Origin: Microthrixaceae bacterium
GTDB taxonomy: Bacteria; Actinomycetota; Acidimicrobiia; Acidimicrobiales; Microtrichaceae
DNA: 64,000 nt
Direction of reading: 5' to 3'
Assembly (NCBI GenBank): GCA_023957975.1
Contig: JAMLGM010000002.1
Coordinates: 372,001-436,000, forward strand
Part shown: in pieces, positions 18,755 to 25,747 of the stretch
How positions within the stretch are numbered: the first letter of the stretch is position 1
How the letters are laid out: each line of letters starts with the position of its first letter
Translations under genes and position numbers: made by a program
The notes under the pieces: model-generated
Told to the model about the DNA's origin: nothing
The model's input: only the letters and a program-made list of their open reading frames with translations
Databases searched by the model: none

Positions 18755-19396
18755 GTGGTCGTTGGGGTGGTGAGTGGTCTCGATGCTGCGTTCGTGCAGC
18801 GGTGGCATCTCGAACTCGCGGCGGCCGGGCTGGTGCTCGGGCTTGTGGTCGCGCTGGCGATGTGGCTGAGCCGCAGTGTGATGCCTCGGGCGTGTGGCGA
18901 CCTCGAGGTGTGGCTGCCGGTGCTGTTCACCCTGACCCTTGTCGGACTGTGGGCGACGGTTCCCGACACGGAGCTTGCGGTGTTCGTCGCCGCGGCGGCC
19001 GTGCCGATGGCGGTGGTTGGGGTGATGGGACGCTTGGCGTTCGGGCCGGGGGCGCGGGCGGTGGCGTTGTTCGCGTGCGCGCTCGTGGCCTGGGTCGGTT
19101 CGGCCGGGTACCTCACCGCGTGGCTGGGTGCGCTGTGCTGCCTGGCGGTGTCGTTCGGATGCGCCGTTGTGCGGCGAGCGGCGTCGGTGGGGGCTGGTCG
19201 CATCGGGGTGCTGCTCGGCATTCATCTCCTCGCGAACGTGCTGGGGTCGCGAGTGGTCGCACAGAGAATCGGATCCGACGCGACCGCTCGCGTGTGGTTG
19301 ATGGCAGCGGTTGTCGTCGCGGTGGCCCTGGTGGCGGTGCGGCTGCAGGCGCACGGTGCAAAAGGCAGAATGAAAAAGGTGCAGAAGGTCGACTGA
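18755..19396 (+). CDS. Integral membrane protein, unknown function
   Basis: The 213-residue protein has about six hydrophobic helices and a basic C-terminal tail ('KGRMKKVQKVD'). No motif is recognised. I used the GTG at 18755; later GTG codons are also possible. It lies left of the first palindromic repeat and so borders the toxin-antitoxin array. Confidence 0.6.
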   Translation: MVVGVVSGLDAAFVQRWHLELAAAGLVLGLVVALAMWLSRSVMPRACGDLEVWLPVLFTLTLVGLWATVPDTELAVFVAAAAVPMAVVGVMGRLAFGPGARAVALFACALVAWVGSAGYLTAWLGALCCLAVSFGCAVVRRAASVGAGRIGVLLGIHLLANVLGSRVVAQRIGSDATARVWLMAAVVVAVALVAVRLQAHGAKGRMKKVQKVD

Positions 19397-19443
19397 GACC
19401 TTGGCGACGGGTTGTCCGCGTCCCACGAGCGGCGGCCCTCACT

Positions 19444-19495
19444 CGTTTCCCGATAACCAGTGGTCGTGATCACGACCACTGGTTATCGGGAAACG
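19444..19495. repeat. Palindromic repeat copy 1
   Basis: A perfect 52-bp palindrome (26-bp arms, no loop) starting CGTTTCCCGATAACCAGTGG and centred on GTGATCAC. It lies between the convergent genes at 18755 and 19544. It is the longest and most perfect of five copies. Confidence 0.9.
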
Positions 19496-19543
19496 GGCGA
19501 AGTGCGTCTGCGTGGACGCGGCGCTGTGTGAGATCTCGCCCGC

Positions 19544-19912
19544 TCAGCGGATCTGGCGAATCCCTGGTCGATCTCCCCACGCGGAATCAGCTGTCACCAC
19601 GACGGCGTTGAGTCGAGCGCCGAGCGCCAGGCACAGTCGGTCGGCGAGCGAGAGGCCGGATCCCCGACGCCATAGCTGCGCGGCGAGCTCGGCATCGGTC
19701 GCGCTGACGGGAACGATCTCGACGGGGTAGCTCTGCAGGAGCGCTCGCGCCTCGTTCCAGGACCCGCCTGCGGCAGAGACTTTCTGACAGATCTCCGACC
19801 AGTTGGCGGCGCCGATCACGGCGCCCTCCACAAGCGCGGCCTCGACTTCGACGGCTCCTGGTTCGCCGCGGAGGTAGGCCAAGACAGCTGATGCGTCGAG
19901 GACCGCGGTCAT
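19544..19912 (-). CDS. vapC: PIN-domain toxin (VapC family), cassette A
   Basis: A predicted RNA-cleaving toxin of 122 residues. The acidic PIN residues are visible: 'VLDASAVLAYL' (Asp 6), 'NWSEI' (Glu), 'SLADRLCLA' (Asp) and 'VTADSAW' (Asp). All four are kept, so it looks active. Its start overlaps the antitoxin stop by four bases. The operon lies on the opposite strand to the other three toxin-antitoxin pairs. Confidence 0.88.
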   Translation of the reverse strand: MTAVLDASAVLAYLRGEPGAVEVEAALVEGAVIGAANWSEICQKVSAAGGSWNEARALLQSYPVEIVPVSATDAELAAQLWRRGSGLSLADRLCLALGARLNAVVVTADSAWGDRPGIRQIR

Positions 19913-20169
19913 GGTGTGTCGAGGGTGTGGCTGTCTTCCTCGCGCGCAGCCGCACGTCGCTCGGCGAGCAGATCGGCGACGACATCAACTCCTTGGAGGC
20001 CGGCTCGCACCCGGTCGCGAAGCTGTTCGCGGGTCAGAAGAACCAATCCGTCGGGAGCTTCGAGCAGCACCAGCGGAGTGCCCGGGGTGAGGCCAAGTCG
20101 TTCTCGCACATCGGCCGGAACGACCAACCTGCCCCTGTCTCCCATCGAGATGGTGTGTGTCCCACTCAT
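19909..20169 (-). CDS. vapB: AbrB/SpoVT-type antitoxin (VapB), cassette A
   Basis: The 86-residue protein has an N-terminal swapped-hairpin AbrB fold ('MGDRGRLVVPADVRERLGLTPGTPLVLLE') used for autorepression (quoted only as a motif region), followed by an acidic/basic C-terminal tail that would bind the toxin. I chose the ATG at 20169; the internal ATG before 'GDRGRL' is an alternative. No clear Shine-Dalgarno is visible, so leaderless translation is possible. Confidence 0.85.
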   Translation of the reverse strand: MSGTHTISMGDRGRLVVPADVRERLGLTPGTPLVLLEAPDGLVLLTREQLRDRVRAGLQGVDVVADLLAERRAAAREEDSHTLDTP

Positions 20170-20288
20170 GAGTGAACCGTACCATTGTGGTGAGGCGATG
20201 GTGCGCGGGTGATACGGAGCCGGGGCCCTCAACGAGGTCGCCTACGGCTGCTTGTGCGCCCGCTCGCTGTGTGGGCAGTCTGGCGAAA

Positions 20289-20330
20289 TCCGATAACCAG
20301 TGGTCGTGATCACGACCACTGGCAATCGGA
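20289..20330. repeat. Palindromic repeat copy 2
   Basis: The 42-bp palindrome TCCGATAACCAGTGG...CAATCGGA has one mismatched pair. It is followed by the shared flank GAGAACAGGTGAGGT. It lies between divergent operons (cassettes A and B), so it cannot be a simple terminator here. Confidence 0.9.
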
Positions 20331-20360
20331 GAACAGGTGAGGTCAAGCCGTGCCGACACC

Positions 20361-20393
20361 GAATGACAGCACAATGATAGAATGCTGTCATTC
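20361..20393. promoter_or_regulatory. Inverted-repeat operator of cassette B
   Basis: Arms GAATGACAGCA and TGCTGTCATTC (11 bp each, perfect) are separated by 11 bases. The right arm overlaps a possible -10 element, TAGAAT (20378-20383), and the RBS AGGAGGT follows directly. This geometry fits a ribbon-helix-helix antitoxin autorepressor site. Confidence 0.65.
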
Positions 20394-20410
20394 CTGAGGA
20401 GGTGACGGTG

Positions 20411-20665
20411 ATGGCTGTACTCACGATTCGAAATGTGCCCGACGAGGTACACCGAGCGTTGCGGGTCCGTGCGTCTCAACGCGGCCGTAGCGCGGAGGCT
20501 GAGGTTCGCGAGATTCTGAGCGCAGCGCTTCTCCCGGCGGAGCGAATCCGTCTCGGCGATGCGTTGGCCGAGCTCGGTCGGGAACTGGCCCTGACCGACG
20601 ACGATGTCGAGGTGCTCAATGCTGTACGGGATCGGACTCCCGCCGAGCCGCCGAACTTGCCGTGA
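20411..20665 (+). CDS. FitA-like ribbon-helix-helix antitoxin, cassette B
   Basis: The 84-residue protein has the FitA/Arc-type start 'MAVLTIRNVPDEVHRALRVR' and 'SAEAEVREIL', the DNA-binding ribbon-helix-helix, plus an acidic C-terminal toxin-binding tail. The ATG at 20411 has AGGAGGT seven bases upstream; an in-frame GTG at 20402 lies within that RBS. Its stop overlaps the toxin start (GTGA). Confidence 0.88.
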   Translation: MAVLTIRNVPDEVHRALRVRASQRGRSAEAEVREILSAALLPAERIRLGDALAELGRELALTDDDVEVLNAVRDRTPAEPPNLP

Positions 20666-21081
20666 TCGTCCTGGACACCAACGTCGTCTCCGAAGCTATG
20701 CGGCCTGAGCCCGACTCTGCGGTGATGAACTGGCTCAACGCCCAGGAGGCCAACACGCTGTACCTCTCGAGCGTCACTCTTGCCGAGTTGTTGTTTGGCA
20801 TTGGCGTGCTGCCGGATGGCCGCAGGAAGGCTGGGCTCGTGCAGGCGCTTGATCGGCTTATGGGCTTGTTCTCCGGCCGGGTTCTGCCGTTCGACCAAAC
20901 CGCCGCCCAGCGCTATGGCGAGATCGCGGTCGTCGCCCGCTCGGTCGGACGCCCGTTGCCAGCAGTTGATGGGTATCTTGCGGCCACCGCTGCTGCGAGC
21001 GGTTACGCACTGGCGACGCGCAACATTCGACACTTCATCGATACCGGCGTCGAGTTGATCAACCCGTGGCAGGAACACTGA
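20662..21081 (+). CDS. FitB-like PIN-domain toxin, cassette B
   Basis: The 139-residue PIN nuclease has a GTG start. Residues: 'IVLDTNVVSEAMRPEP' (first Asp), 'TLAELLFGI' (Glu), 'AVDGYLAATA' (Asp) and 'ATRNIRHF' (Asn/Arg position usual in FitB-type toxins). 'VVSEAMRP' is diagnostic for the FitB/StbB branch. Predicted role: tRNA/mRNA cleavage when freed from the antitoxin. Confidence 0.9.
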   Translation: MIVLDTNVVSEAMRPEPDSAVMNWLNAQEANTLYLSSVTLAELLFGIGVLPDGRRKAGLVQALDRLMGLFSGRVLPFDQTAAQRYGEIAVVARSVGRPLPAVDGYLAATAAASGYALATRNIRHFIDTGVELINPWQEH

Positions 21082-21137
21082 CGACGGCGCCGTTGAGTTG
21101 CTCAATGCTGTAGGGGTTCGGACTCCCGCCGAGCCTG
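21082..21137 (+). pseudogene. Relic of a second fitA 3' end
   Basis: The 56 bases after the toxin stop match the 3' end of the cassette B antitoxin (shared blocks CTCAATGCTGTA and TCGGACTCCCGCCGAGCC). The relic still reads '...LLNAV..RTPAEP'. It sits immediately before palindrome copy 3, like a scar of a lost cassette. Confidence 0.6.
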
Positions 21138-21155
21138 CCGGGCAGTCTGGCGAAC

Positions 21156-21197
21156 TCCGATAACCAGTGGTCGTGATCACGACCATTGGTTATCGGA
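21156..21197. repeat. Palindromic repeat copy 3
   Basis: A 42-bp palindrome with one mismatch, left flank GGCAGTCTGGCGAAC (also present before copy 2) and right flank GAGAACGGGTGAGGT. It lies between convergent genes (cassette B toxin and the acetyltransferase). Confidence 0.9.
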
Positions 21198-21238
21198 GAA
21201 CGGGTGAGGTGGGCTGAGGTCGAGGTCCGGAGGTCGGC

Positions 21239-21886
21239 TCAGCCGTGGACGGGGCGGGCGGGGGCGCCGACCACGAGGGTGTCGGGGGCGACGTCGTCGA
21301 GCACGACCGCTCCGGCTCCGATGCGGGCGCTATCACCGATGGTGACCCCGCGGGTGACGATCGCGCCGGTGCCCAGGAACACGTCGTTGCCGATGGTGAC
21401 GTCACCGTTGACGAACACGCCGGGGCTCATCTGTACGAACTCGCCGATGGTCGAGTCGTGTTGGACGGAGCATCCGACGTTGATGTGGGTGTGGCGTCCG
21501 ATGGTGACGTTGGTGGTGAGCACCGAGTTGTCGTAGATGACCACGCCGTCGCCGAGGCGTACGTCGAGGCCGAGACGTACGTAGGGCGACACGATGGTGG
21601 CGGCGGTGCAGCCGGCGGCACCGAGTTGTTGAGAAAGCGAGCGGCGGGTTGGTGGGGATCCGATTCCGACTGCGTAGGCGCCAGGGTGTTCGATGAGCCA
21701 CGACAGTGTGCCGAGGAACGTCACGTCGATCCGGGCGAGTCGTTCGAGGTCTGGTGAGCCGTCGTCGACGAACCCGAGCAGGTTCCAGTGCGGTTCGACC
21801 TGATTGATGGACGCGACGACCGACGCGAGTTCACGTCCGTGCCCACCGGCACCGACGATGACGAGATCACGCGCGGTGTCGGTCAT
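21239..21886 (-). CDS. PglD/NeuD-type sugar O/N-acetyltransferase
   Basis: The 215-residue protein has an N-terminal UDP-sugar-binding subdomain ('LVIVGAGGHGRELASVV') and a C-terminal left-handed beta-helix of hexapeptide repeats ('VTIGNDVFLGTGAIVTRGVTIGD' region). The catalytic-His position lies near 'HTHINVGCSVQHDSTIG', and 'VVGAPARPV' closes the fold. It is predicted to acetylate the 4-amino sugar (bacillosamine pathway). It lies inside the palindrome array, on the same strand as the PglC-like gene, from which two toxin-antitoxin cassettes separate it. Confidence 0.87.
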   Translation of the reverse strand: MTDTARDLVIVGAGGHGRELASVVASINQVEPHWNLLGFVDDGSPDLERLARIDVTFLGTLSWLIEHPGAYAVGIGSPPTRRSLSQQLGAAGCTAATIVSPYVRLGLDVRLGDGVVIYDNSVLTTNVTIGRHTHINVGCSVQHDSTIGEFVQMSPGVFVNGDVTIGNDVFLGTGAIVTRGVTIGDSARIGAGAVVLDDVAPDTLVVGAPARPVHG

Positions 21887-22004
21887 GGTTGGGTTCGGTG
21901 GGTGGCGGGCGTCGTGTCCATGAATCGAGCGTATCGAGCGATGAGGATGGGAGGTCCCGGCCGCGTGGCGGTGGGCACCCTGTCGGATGTGTCGGTGGCC
22001 TCGG

Positions 22005-22199
22005 TTACCGGCACAGCACGGCCGCAACGAGTGCGAGCATCGTCACGACCATGCTGCCGACCACCCACCTCGTCTGAGCGGCGAAGTTCTCGGCCATCAG
22101 CTTGGTGATGCGGTCCTCGAAGCTGTCGAAACGTGCGTCGATCTTGGCTTTCAGGTTCTCGACGTCCGCTCTCGATAGCGCGATGTCGGCTTTGGTGCC
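22005..22199 (-). pseudogene. 5'-truncated coiled-coil/TM protein (DUF1640-like)
   Basis: The 64 C-terminal residues have an amphipathic coiled coil ('LKAKIDARFDSFEDRITKLM') and a final TM helix ('VVGSMVVTMLALVAAVLC'), the same architecture as the genes at 60957 and 61970. No start codon or N-terminus is found: the frame runs upstream into the region next to palindrome copy 4. It looks like a fragment left at a cassette junction. Confidence 0.5.
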
Positions 22200-22262
22200 A
22201 CGGCATTCGCGGCTCCCGACAGCGTCCACCAATTCGCGAGCCGGCTGGGCAGGTCGGTGAAC

Positions 22263-22304
22263 TCCGATAACCAGTGGTCGCGATGACGACCACCGGTTAT
22301 CGGA
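22263..22304. repeat. Palindromic repeat copy 4
   Basis: The most diverged 42-bp copy (centre CGCGATGACG instead of CGTGATCACG). The outer arms TCCGATAACC and GGTTATCGGA are intact. It lies between divergent genes. Confidence 0.85.
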
Positions 22305-22362
22305 GAACGGGCAGGGCGTCCGCCCGTCAGGCGCCTCGAGTAGTACAAAGGGGTGCTCGATC

Positions 22363-22389
22363 GGTACGGAATCGGTACAAGTTTGGTAC
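22363..22389. promoter_or_regulatory. Three GGTAC half-sites at 11-bp spacing
   Basis: GGTAC occurs at 22363, 22374 and 22385, exactly one helical turn apart. The last two form a partial palindrome. The array ends 11 bases before the antitoxin ATG. It is a likely cooperative operator for the ribbon-helix-helix antitoxin of cassette D. Confidence 0.6.
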
Positions 22390-22399
22390 CATCGAGCGT

Positions 22400-22675
22400 A
22401 TGGCAACGAACTTGCGACTGCGGCCGGACGCGGAGGAAGCGGTCCGCCGGGAAGCACAGCGCTCCGGACGGTCGCAACAGGACGTGATTCGCGATGCGAT
22501 AGATCGTGACCTCGGCCTGTCCAGCGCGATCGCGAAGCGTGGTGAGTTGGACGTGTTGATTGCCGCGGGAGTGGTCCTTCGACCGCGCAGTCCGTACCGG
22601 CACCTCGCTCGACGTCTCGCGTTGCCGGAAGGCACGACGAGTAGCGGCCTGCTCGACCGAGACGATCGGATCTGA
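22400..22675 (+). CDS. vapB: Ribbon-helix-helix antitoxin, cassette D
   Basis: The 91-residue protein has an N-terminal RHH motif ('MATNLRLRPDAEEAVRREAQ', 'SQQDVIRDAIDRDL') and a C-terminal tail with Pro- and Arg-rich stretches for toxin binding. The stop overlaps the toxin ATG by one base (TGATG). The upstream GGTAC array suggests autoregulation. Confidence 0.85.
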   Translation: MATNLRLRPDAEEAVRREAQRSGRSQQDVIRDAIDRDLGLSSAIAKRGELDVLIAAGVVLRPRSPYRHLARRLALPEGTTSSGLLDRDDRI

Positions 22676-23106
22676 TGCGGATCTATGCCGACAGCAGCGC
22701 GCTCATTAAGCGGGTCGTCGAGGAGGCCGAATCCGATGCGCTCCTGGCGGCACTCGATGATCACATTGCGAGTGACATCACGAACGACACAGTGGTTGTC
22801 TCGTCGTCGCTGGCGTGGATCGAGGTCAGCCGGGCGTTGAGTTCCTTGTCGGATTCTGGCGCGAATTCTCGTGAGCAGCTCGTGGATGCGTTCGAGGTGG
22901 CGCTGTCTGGCGTCGCCGAACGACCGATCACCGCGGATGTCGTCAGCCTTGCCCGTCGCGTCGCTCCACCGGTCCTGCGCACGCTCGACGCGATCCATCT
23001 CGCCACGGCGATCCTGCTTGATGTCGACGTCGTGCTCACCTACGACGACCGGCTTGCGGATGCGTGTCGGCACAACGGGCTCGCTGTTTCGACGCCCGGT
23101 CGGTGA
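22675..23106 (+). CDS. vapC: PIN-domain toxin (VapC family), cassette D
   Basis: The 143-residue PIN protein has 'IYADSSALIKRVVEE' (Asp), 'LAWIEVSRAL' (Glu), 'TLDAIHLATA' (Asp) and 'LTYDDRLADAC' (Asp), a complete active site. It is of the 'YxDSSALxKR' VapC subgroup common in actinobacteria. The palindromic repeat starts three bases after the stop codon. Confidence 0.9.
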   Translation: MRIYADSSALIKRVVEEAESDALLAALDDHIASDITNDTVVVSSSLAWIEVSRALSSLSDSGANSREQLVDAFEVALSGVAERPITADVVSLARRVAPPVLRTLDAIHLATAILLDVDVVLTYDDRLADACRHNGLAVSTPGR

Positions 23107-23108
23107 AC

Positions 23109-23150
23109 TCCGATAACCAGTGGTCGTGATCACGACCGCTGGTTGTCGGA
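23109..23150. repeat. Palindromic repeat copy 5
   Basis: The 42-bp palindrome has two mismatches, with right flank GAGAACAGGTGAGGT. It begins three bases after the cassette D toxin stop and precedes the cassette E promoter, so here it sits between tandem operons. Confidence 0.9.
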
Positions 23151-23171
23151 GAACAGGTGAGGTGGCGGGCA

Positions 23172-23201
23172 TTGCGACATCAGCGGTAGTGATTGCATAA
23201 T
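23172..23201 (+). promoter_or_regulatory. Promoter of cassette E, probably leaderless
   Basis: TTGCGA (-35) and CATAAT (-10) are spaced 18 bp. The -10 ends six bases before the antitoxin ATG, so the transcript would start at or next to the start codon. No Shine-Dalgarno is present. Confidence 0.5.
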
Positions 23202-23207
23202 GAAAGC

Positions 23208-23438
23208 ATGCCGAATGTGTTAGTCCGTGACCTTCCTGATGACGTCCACGCGGCGCTGCAGCGGCGAGCCAAGCGCCGTGGGCAGTCGTTTCAGCGGTAC
23301 CTGACCGAAGAACTGACCCGCCTGGCATCGCGGCCTTCGGTGGAGGACCTGTTCGCTCGAATCGAACAACACCAGGGCGGAACGGTTGGCTTTCGGACGG
23401 CGGTTGACGACCTCGAGGCGACGCGGGCTGAGCGGTGA
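23208..23438 (+). CDS. vapB: FitA/VapB-type RHH antitoxin, cassette E
   Basis: The 76-residue protein starts 'MPNVLVRDLPDDVHAALQRR' with 'GQSFQRYLTEEL', a typical FitA-like ribbon-helix-helix, then a tail with 'FRTAVDDLEATRAER'. It overlaps the toxin by four bases (GTGA). Confidence 0.87.
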   Translation: MPNVLVRDLPDDVHAALQRRAKRRGQSFQRYLTEELTRLASRPSVEDLFARIEQHQGGTVGFRTAVDDLEATRAER

Positions 23439-23833
23439 TCGTGGTCGACGCGTCGGTCGTTGTTAACGCGTTGGCTGATGACGGAGTTGATGGCGGCGTT
23501 GCGCGACGTCGGCTGATCCGCGCTGGCGAATTGGTGGCGCCGGACCTCGTCGACGTCGAGACAGTTTCTGTGCTGCGACGCCGGTGGCTTCACGGCGATC
23601 TGACCTCGGAGCGGTTCGCTGTCGCAGTTGAGGACCTCGGCGCGTTTGCAATGGAGCGTTTGCCGACGCTTCCGCTCATGGACCGCGCGTTCGAATTGCG
23701 CGCCAATGTCACCGTCTGTGACGCCGCATATGTCGCGCTCGCCGAGCATTTCGGCGTTGTGCTGGTGACGGCTGATGCGCGACTCGCAGGTGCTCCGGGG
23801 ATTCGGTGCGATGTCGAGGTGCTCGGGGTCTGA
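23435..23833 (+). CDS. vapC: PIN-domain toxin (VapC family), cassette E
   Basis: The 132-residue protein has a GTG start. 'IVVDASVVVNALADDG' (Asp), 'DLVDVETVSVLRR' (Glu), 'VCDAAYVALAE' (Asp) and 'LVTADARLA' (Asp) form a complete PIN site. A degenerate copy of this gene lies at 24713. No palindrome copy follows; only a weak partial half (CTATCGGGTGAGCAG near 23866) is seen. Confidence 0.9.
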   Translation: MIVVDASVVVNALADDGVDGGVARRRLIRAGELVAPDLVDVETVSVLRRRWLHGDLTSERFAVAVEDLGAFAMERLPTLPLMDRAFELRANVTVCDAAYVALAEHFGVVLVTADARLAGAPGIRCDVEVLGV

Positions 23834-23899
23834 GGTCGATCGCGCGTGAGTTGAGCGTCTCGCGGCTATCGGGTGAGCAGGCCCAGCGGTGAGGCTGGC

Positions 23900-24682
23900 T
23901 CAGGTCGGTTCGGAGCTACCGCCGGCGTTGGCAACGTCTGGCGACGCAGCGGTATCCGCTGCCACGAGCGGGTCGGAGGCATCGTGTCCGTCGATGCCTT
24001 CTCCGCTCAGCACGGTCTTGATGGTGCGGGTGATGATCTGCAGGTCGAGGAGCAGCGATTGGCGCTCGACGTACTCGACGTCGAGCTCGATGCGACGTTC
24101 CCAACTCAATGCGTTGCGACCGTTCACTTGGGCGAGTCCGGTGAGCCCGGGGCGGACCTCGAGGCGTCGACGTTGGAAGTCGCTGTAGCGGTCGACCTGG
24201 TACTGCAAGGTTGGGCGTGGGCCAACGATCGACATGGTTCCGTTGGCGACGTTGATGAGTTGGGGGAGTTCATCGAGGGAGAACCGTCGCAGGATCTTGC
24301 CGACGCGGGTGATGCGTGACGCGTCGGGAACGATCGGGTTGGATTCGTTCACCATGGTGCGGAACTTGAAGACGGTGAAGGGCACACCACCCTTGCCCAC
24401 GCGTTCCTGGCGAAACAGTGCGGGGCCGGAAGAATCGAGCCGGATCGCGAGCGCGCACATCAGGCCGACTGGAATGACCACCGGTGCTGCGATTAGCAGC
24501 ACTACGATGCCGAGAAGCTGGCTGGCCCGCTCGCGGCCGAGGGTCTTGTTGGTCACGGTGAAAGCGTATCGGCGGCTACGTTGGAACTGGCGGGTCTTCT
24601 CGTCGTTCGACGGTTCTTTGCGGTACGCAACGTTGACTCGGTCGTGTGGCCGGAGCGGTCGTTGATGGCGAAATGTATGCAT
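23900..24682 (-). CDS. Undecaprenyl-phosphate sugar phosphotransferase (PglC/WbaP family)
   Basis: A monotopic phosphoglycosyl transferase that would start the glycan by moving a phosphosugar (inferred: diacetylbacillosamine-P) to undecaprenyl phosphate. It has a single membrane helix near 'LLGIVVLLIAAPVVIPVG', 'ALFRQERVGKGGVPFTVFKF', 'FSLDELPQL', 'SIVGPRPTL' and 'RPGLTGLAQVNGRN'. The small size without the WbaP N-domain points to PglC. The start is uncertain: ATG 24682 (260 residues) or GTG 24556. It is on the same strand as the PglD-like gene 2 kb downstream. Confidence 0.87.
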   Translation of the reverse strand: MHTFRHQRPLRPHDRVNVAYRKEPSNDEKTRQFQRSRRYAFTVTNKTLGRERASQLLGIVVLLIAAPVVIPVGLMCALAIRLDSSGPALFRQERVGKGGVPFTVFKFRTMVNESNPIVPDASRITRVGKILRRFSLDELPQLINVANGTMSIVGPRPTLQYQVDRYSDFQRRRLEVRPGLTGLAQVNGRNALSWERRIELDVEYVERQSLLLDLQIITRTIKTVLSGEGIDGHDASDPLVAADTAASPDVANAGGSSEPT

Positions 24683-24712
24683 CCCGAATGAGCTCGTCCG
24701 TGACCGTTCCGG

Positions 24713-24955
24713 CAGCGTCGACGCATCGGTCGTTGTGAATGCGCTGGCCGATGACGGCGCCACCGGTGCCCTTGCGCGACGCTGCCGGTTTGAGCGGGTC
24801 GGCTCGCGGTGTCCGCTCTTGTCGATGTCAAGCAGGTATTCGGTGGTGCGGCGTCGGTGACTCCACGGCACGCCGACGTCGGGTCGGGTTTGCGATCGCG
24901 ATTGATGATCTCGGTTCGCTTGCAACCTAGCGTTCGCCGACGCCTCTACTTGTTG
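24713..24955 (+). pseudogene. Degenerate vapC copy
   Basis: 'VDASVVVNALADDGATGALARR' is read here in one frame (the first 20 residues match the start of the cassette E toxin), but the sequence has lost its start and carries frameshifts. DNA similarity to 23444-23690 continues past them (for example GCGTTCGCCGACGC against GCGTTTGCCGACGC). It is a dead relative of the 23435 toxin with no antitoxin. Confidence 0.65.
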
Positions 24956-25084
24956 CCCACCAGGCAGGATGAGGATGGCGGCGACACGGTCGGTGGGGAT
25001 GGGTTGGTGGTCGTGGTGTCGTGGTGCCGGTCTCGTGCGCGTTCATTCCGGCCATGGCGTCGCAAGCCGCGTGAAGAAACCCGT

Positions 25085-25190
25085 GGCCACAACTTGGGGC
25101 AAGCTCACTCGATGGGGGGGTCGGCCATGAGCTTTCGGTCGGCGTGAAGCACAACTCGACGTTGTTCCTCGCACACGACTTTTTGGTCTT
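25085..25190 (-). pseudogene. IS630-type transposase relic
   Basis: On the minus strand 'NNVELCFTPTESSW' resembles the conserved segment of IS630-family transposases before the catalytic Glu ('FTPT..SW..PIE'). 'PPIE' follows only after a frame change, and no full frame or terminal repeat is seen. Only a fragment remains. The stretch 24956-25747 has no intact gene; it holds this relic and the IS110 relic. Confidence 0.4.
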
Positions 25191-25409
25191 GGTGGCCTTT
25201 CCTGAACCCACCGATCCGGTTCCTGTGATGTCTTGATGGCGGGCTGATCGAGGGTGAGCTGTCATGGTGACTCTGAGGTCGGCTTTGGCGAGCGTTGTAG
25301 TAAGGCTGGATGGCTGGTGGGTTGTCGGCGCGCTGGGTGGCCTCGTGGTGCGCCTCACCGATGGTCCGGAATCCTCGGGGCACACCAAATCGAGGCGACC
25401 TCAGATGAG

Positions 25410-25625
25410 CGGACTCGGCATCGTCCCTCGCGTAGCGGGAACTGGCAGCCCAACTTCGCGATTCACCTCCTCGCTGTCACTCAGGTTCGAATGCGCGACA
25501 GCACTGGGCGTGGCTACTTTGATGTCAAGATCCCTGAGGGCGGGACCCGCAGTGAGGCGATACGCCGCCGGAAGCGACGACTCGCGAACCTCCTCGGGCG
25601 GCTAGTGATTGTCGATGAACGTCGG
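25410..25625 (+). pseudogene. IS110-family transposase C-terminal relic
   Basis: The frame reads 'SGNWQPNFAIHLLAVTQVRM', 'RGYFDVKIPEGGTRSEAIRR' and 'RKRRLANLLGRL'. These match the C-terminal end of IS110/IS116/IS902 transposases ('GNRQLN..L..IA.TQ', 'YY.RK..EGKT..EA....KRRL'). The N-terminal RuvC-like part and any start codon are missing. Confidence 0.5.
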
Positions 25626-25747
25626 CTCACGCTTGATCCCATCTACCTCCTCGGTCCTTGCTTGGTAATTGCAGCGGAACGGCCAACTCGGTGCTTCCGT
25701 CGGGAGAGGCTAATCTGACGGTACTCGTCGGTAGCGCCCGAGGTTGA

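Noticed and set aside
19444..23150. CRISPR array
   Set aside because: The repeats are perfect palindromes about 850 bp apart with genes between them; no short regular spacers and no cas genes.
19444..23150. Palindromes as plain Rho-independent terminators
   Set aside because: Copies 2 and 4 lie between divergent genes, where no transcript ends, and none has a T-tract.
24927..25388. Minus-strand 153-codon gene
   Set aside because: Only a 14-residue stretch resembles a transposase; the rest is low-complexity and the frame is not maintained through the expected catalytic region.
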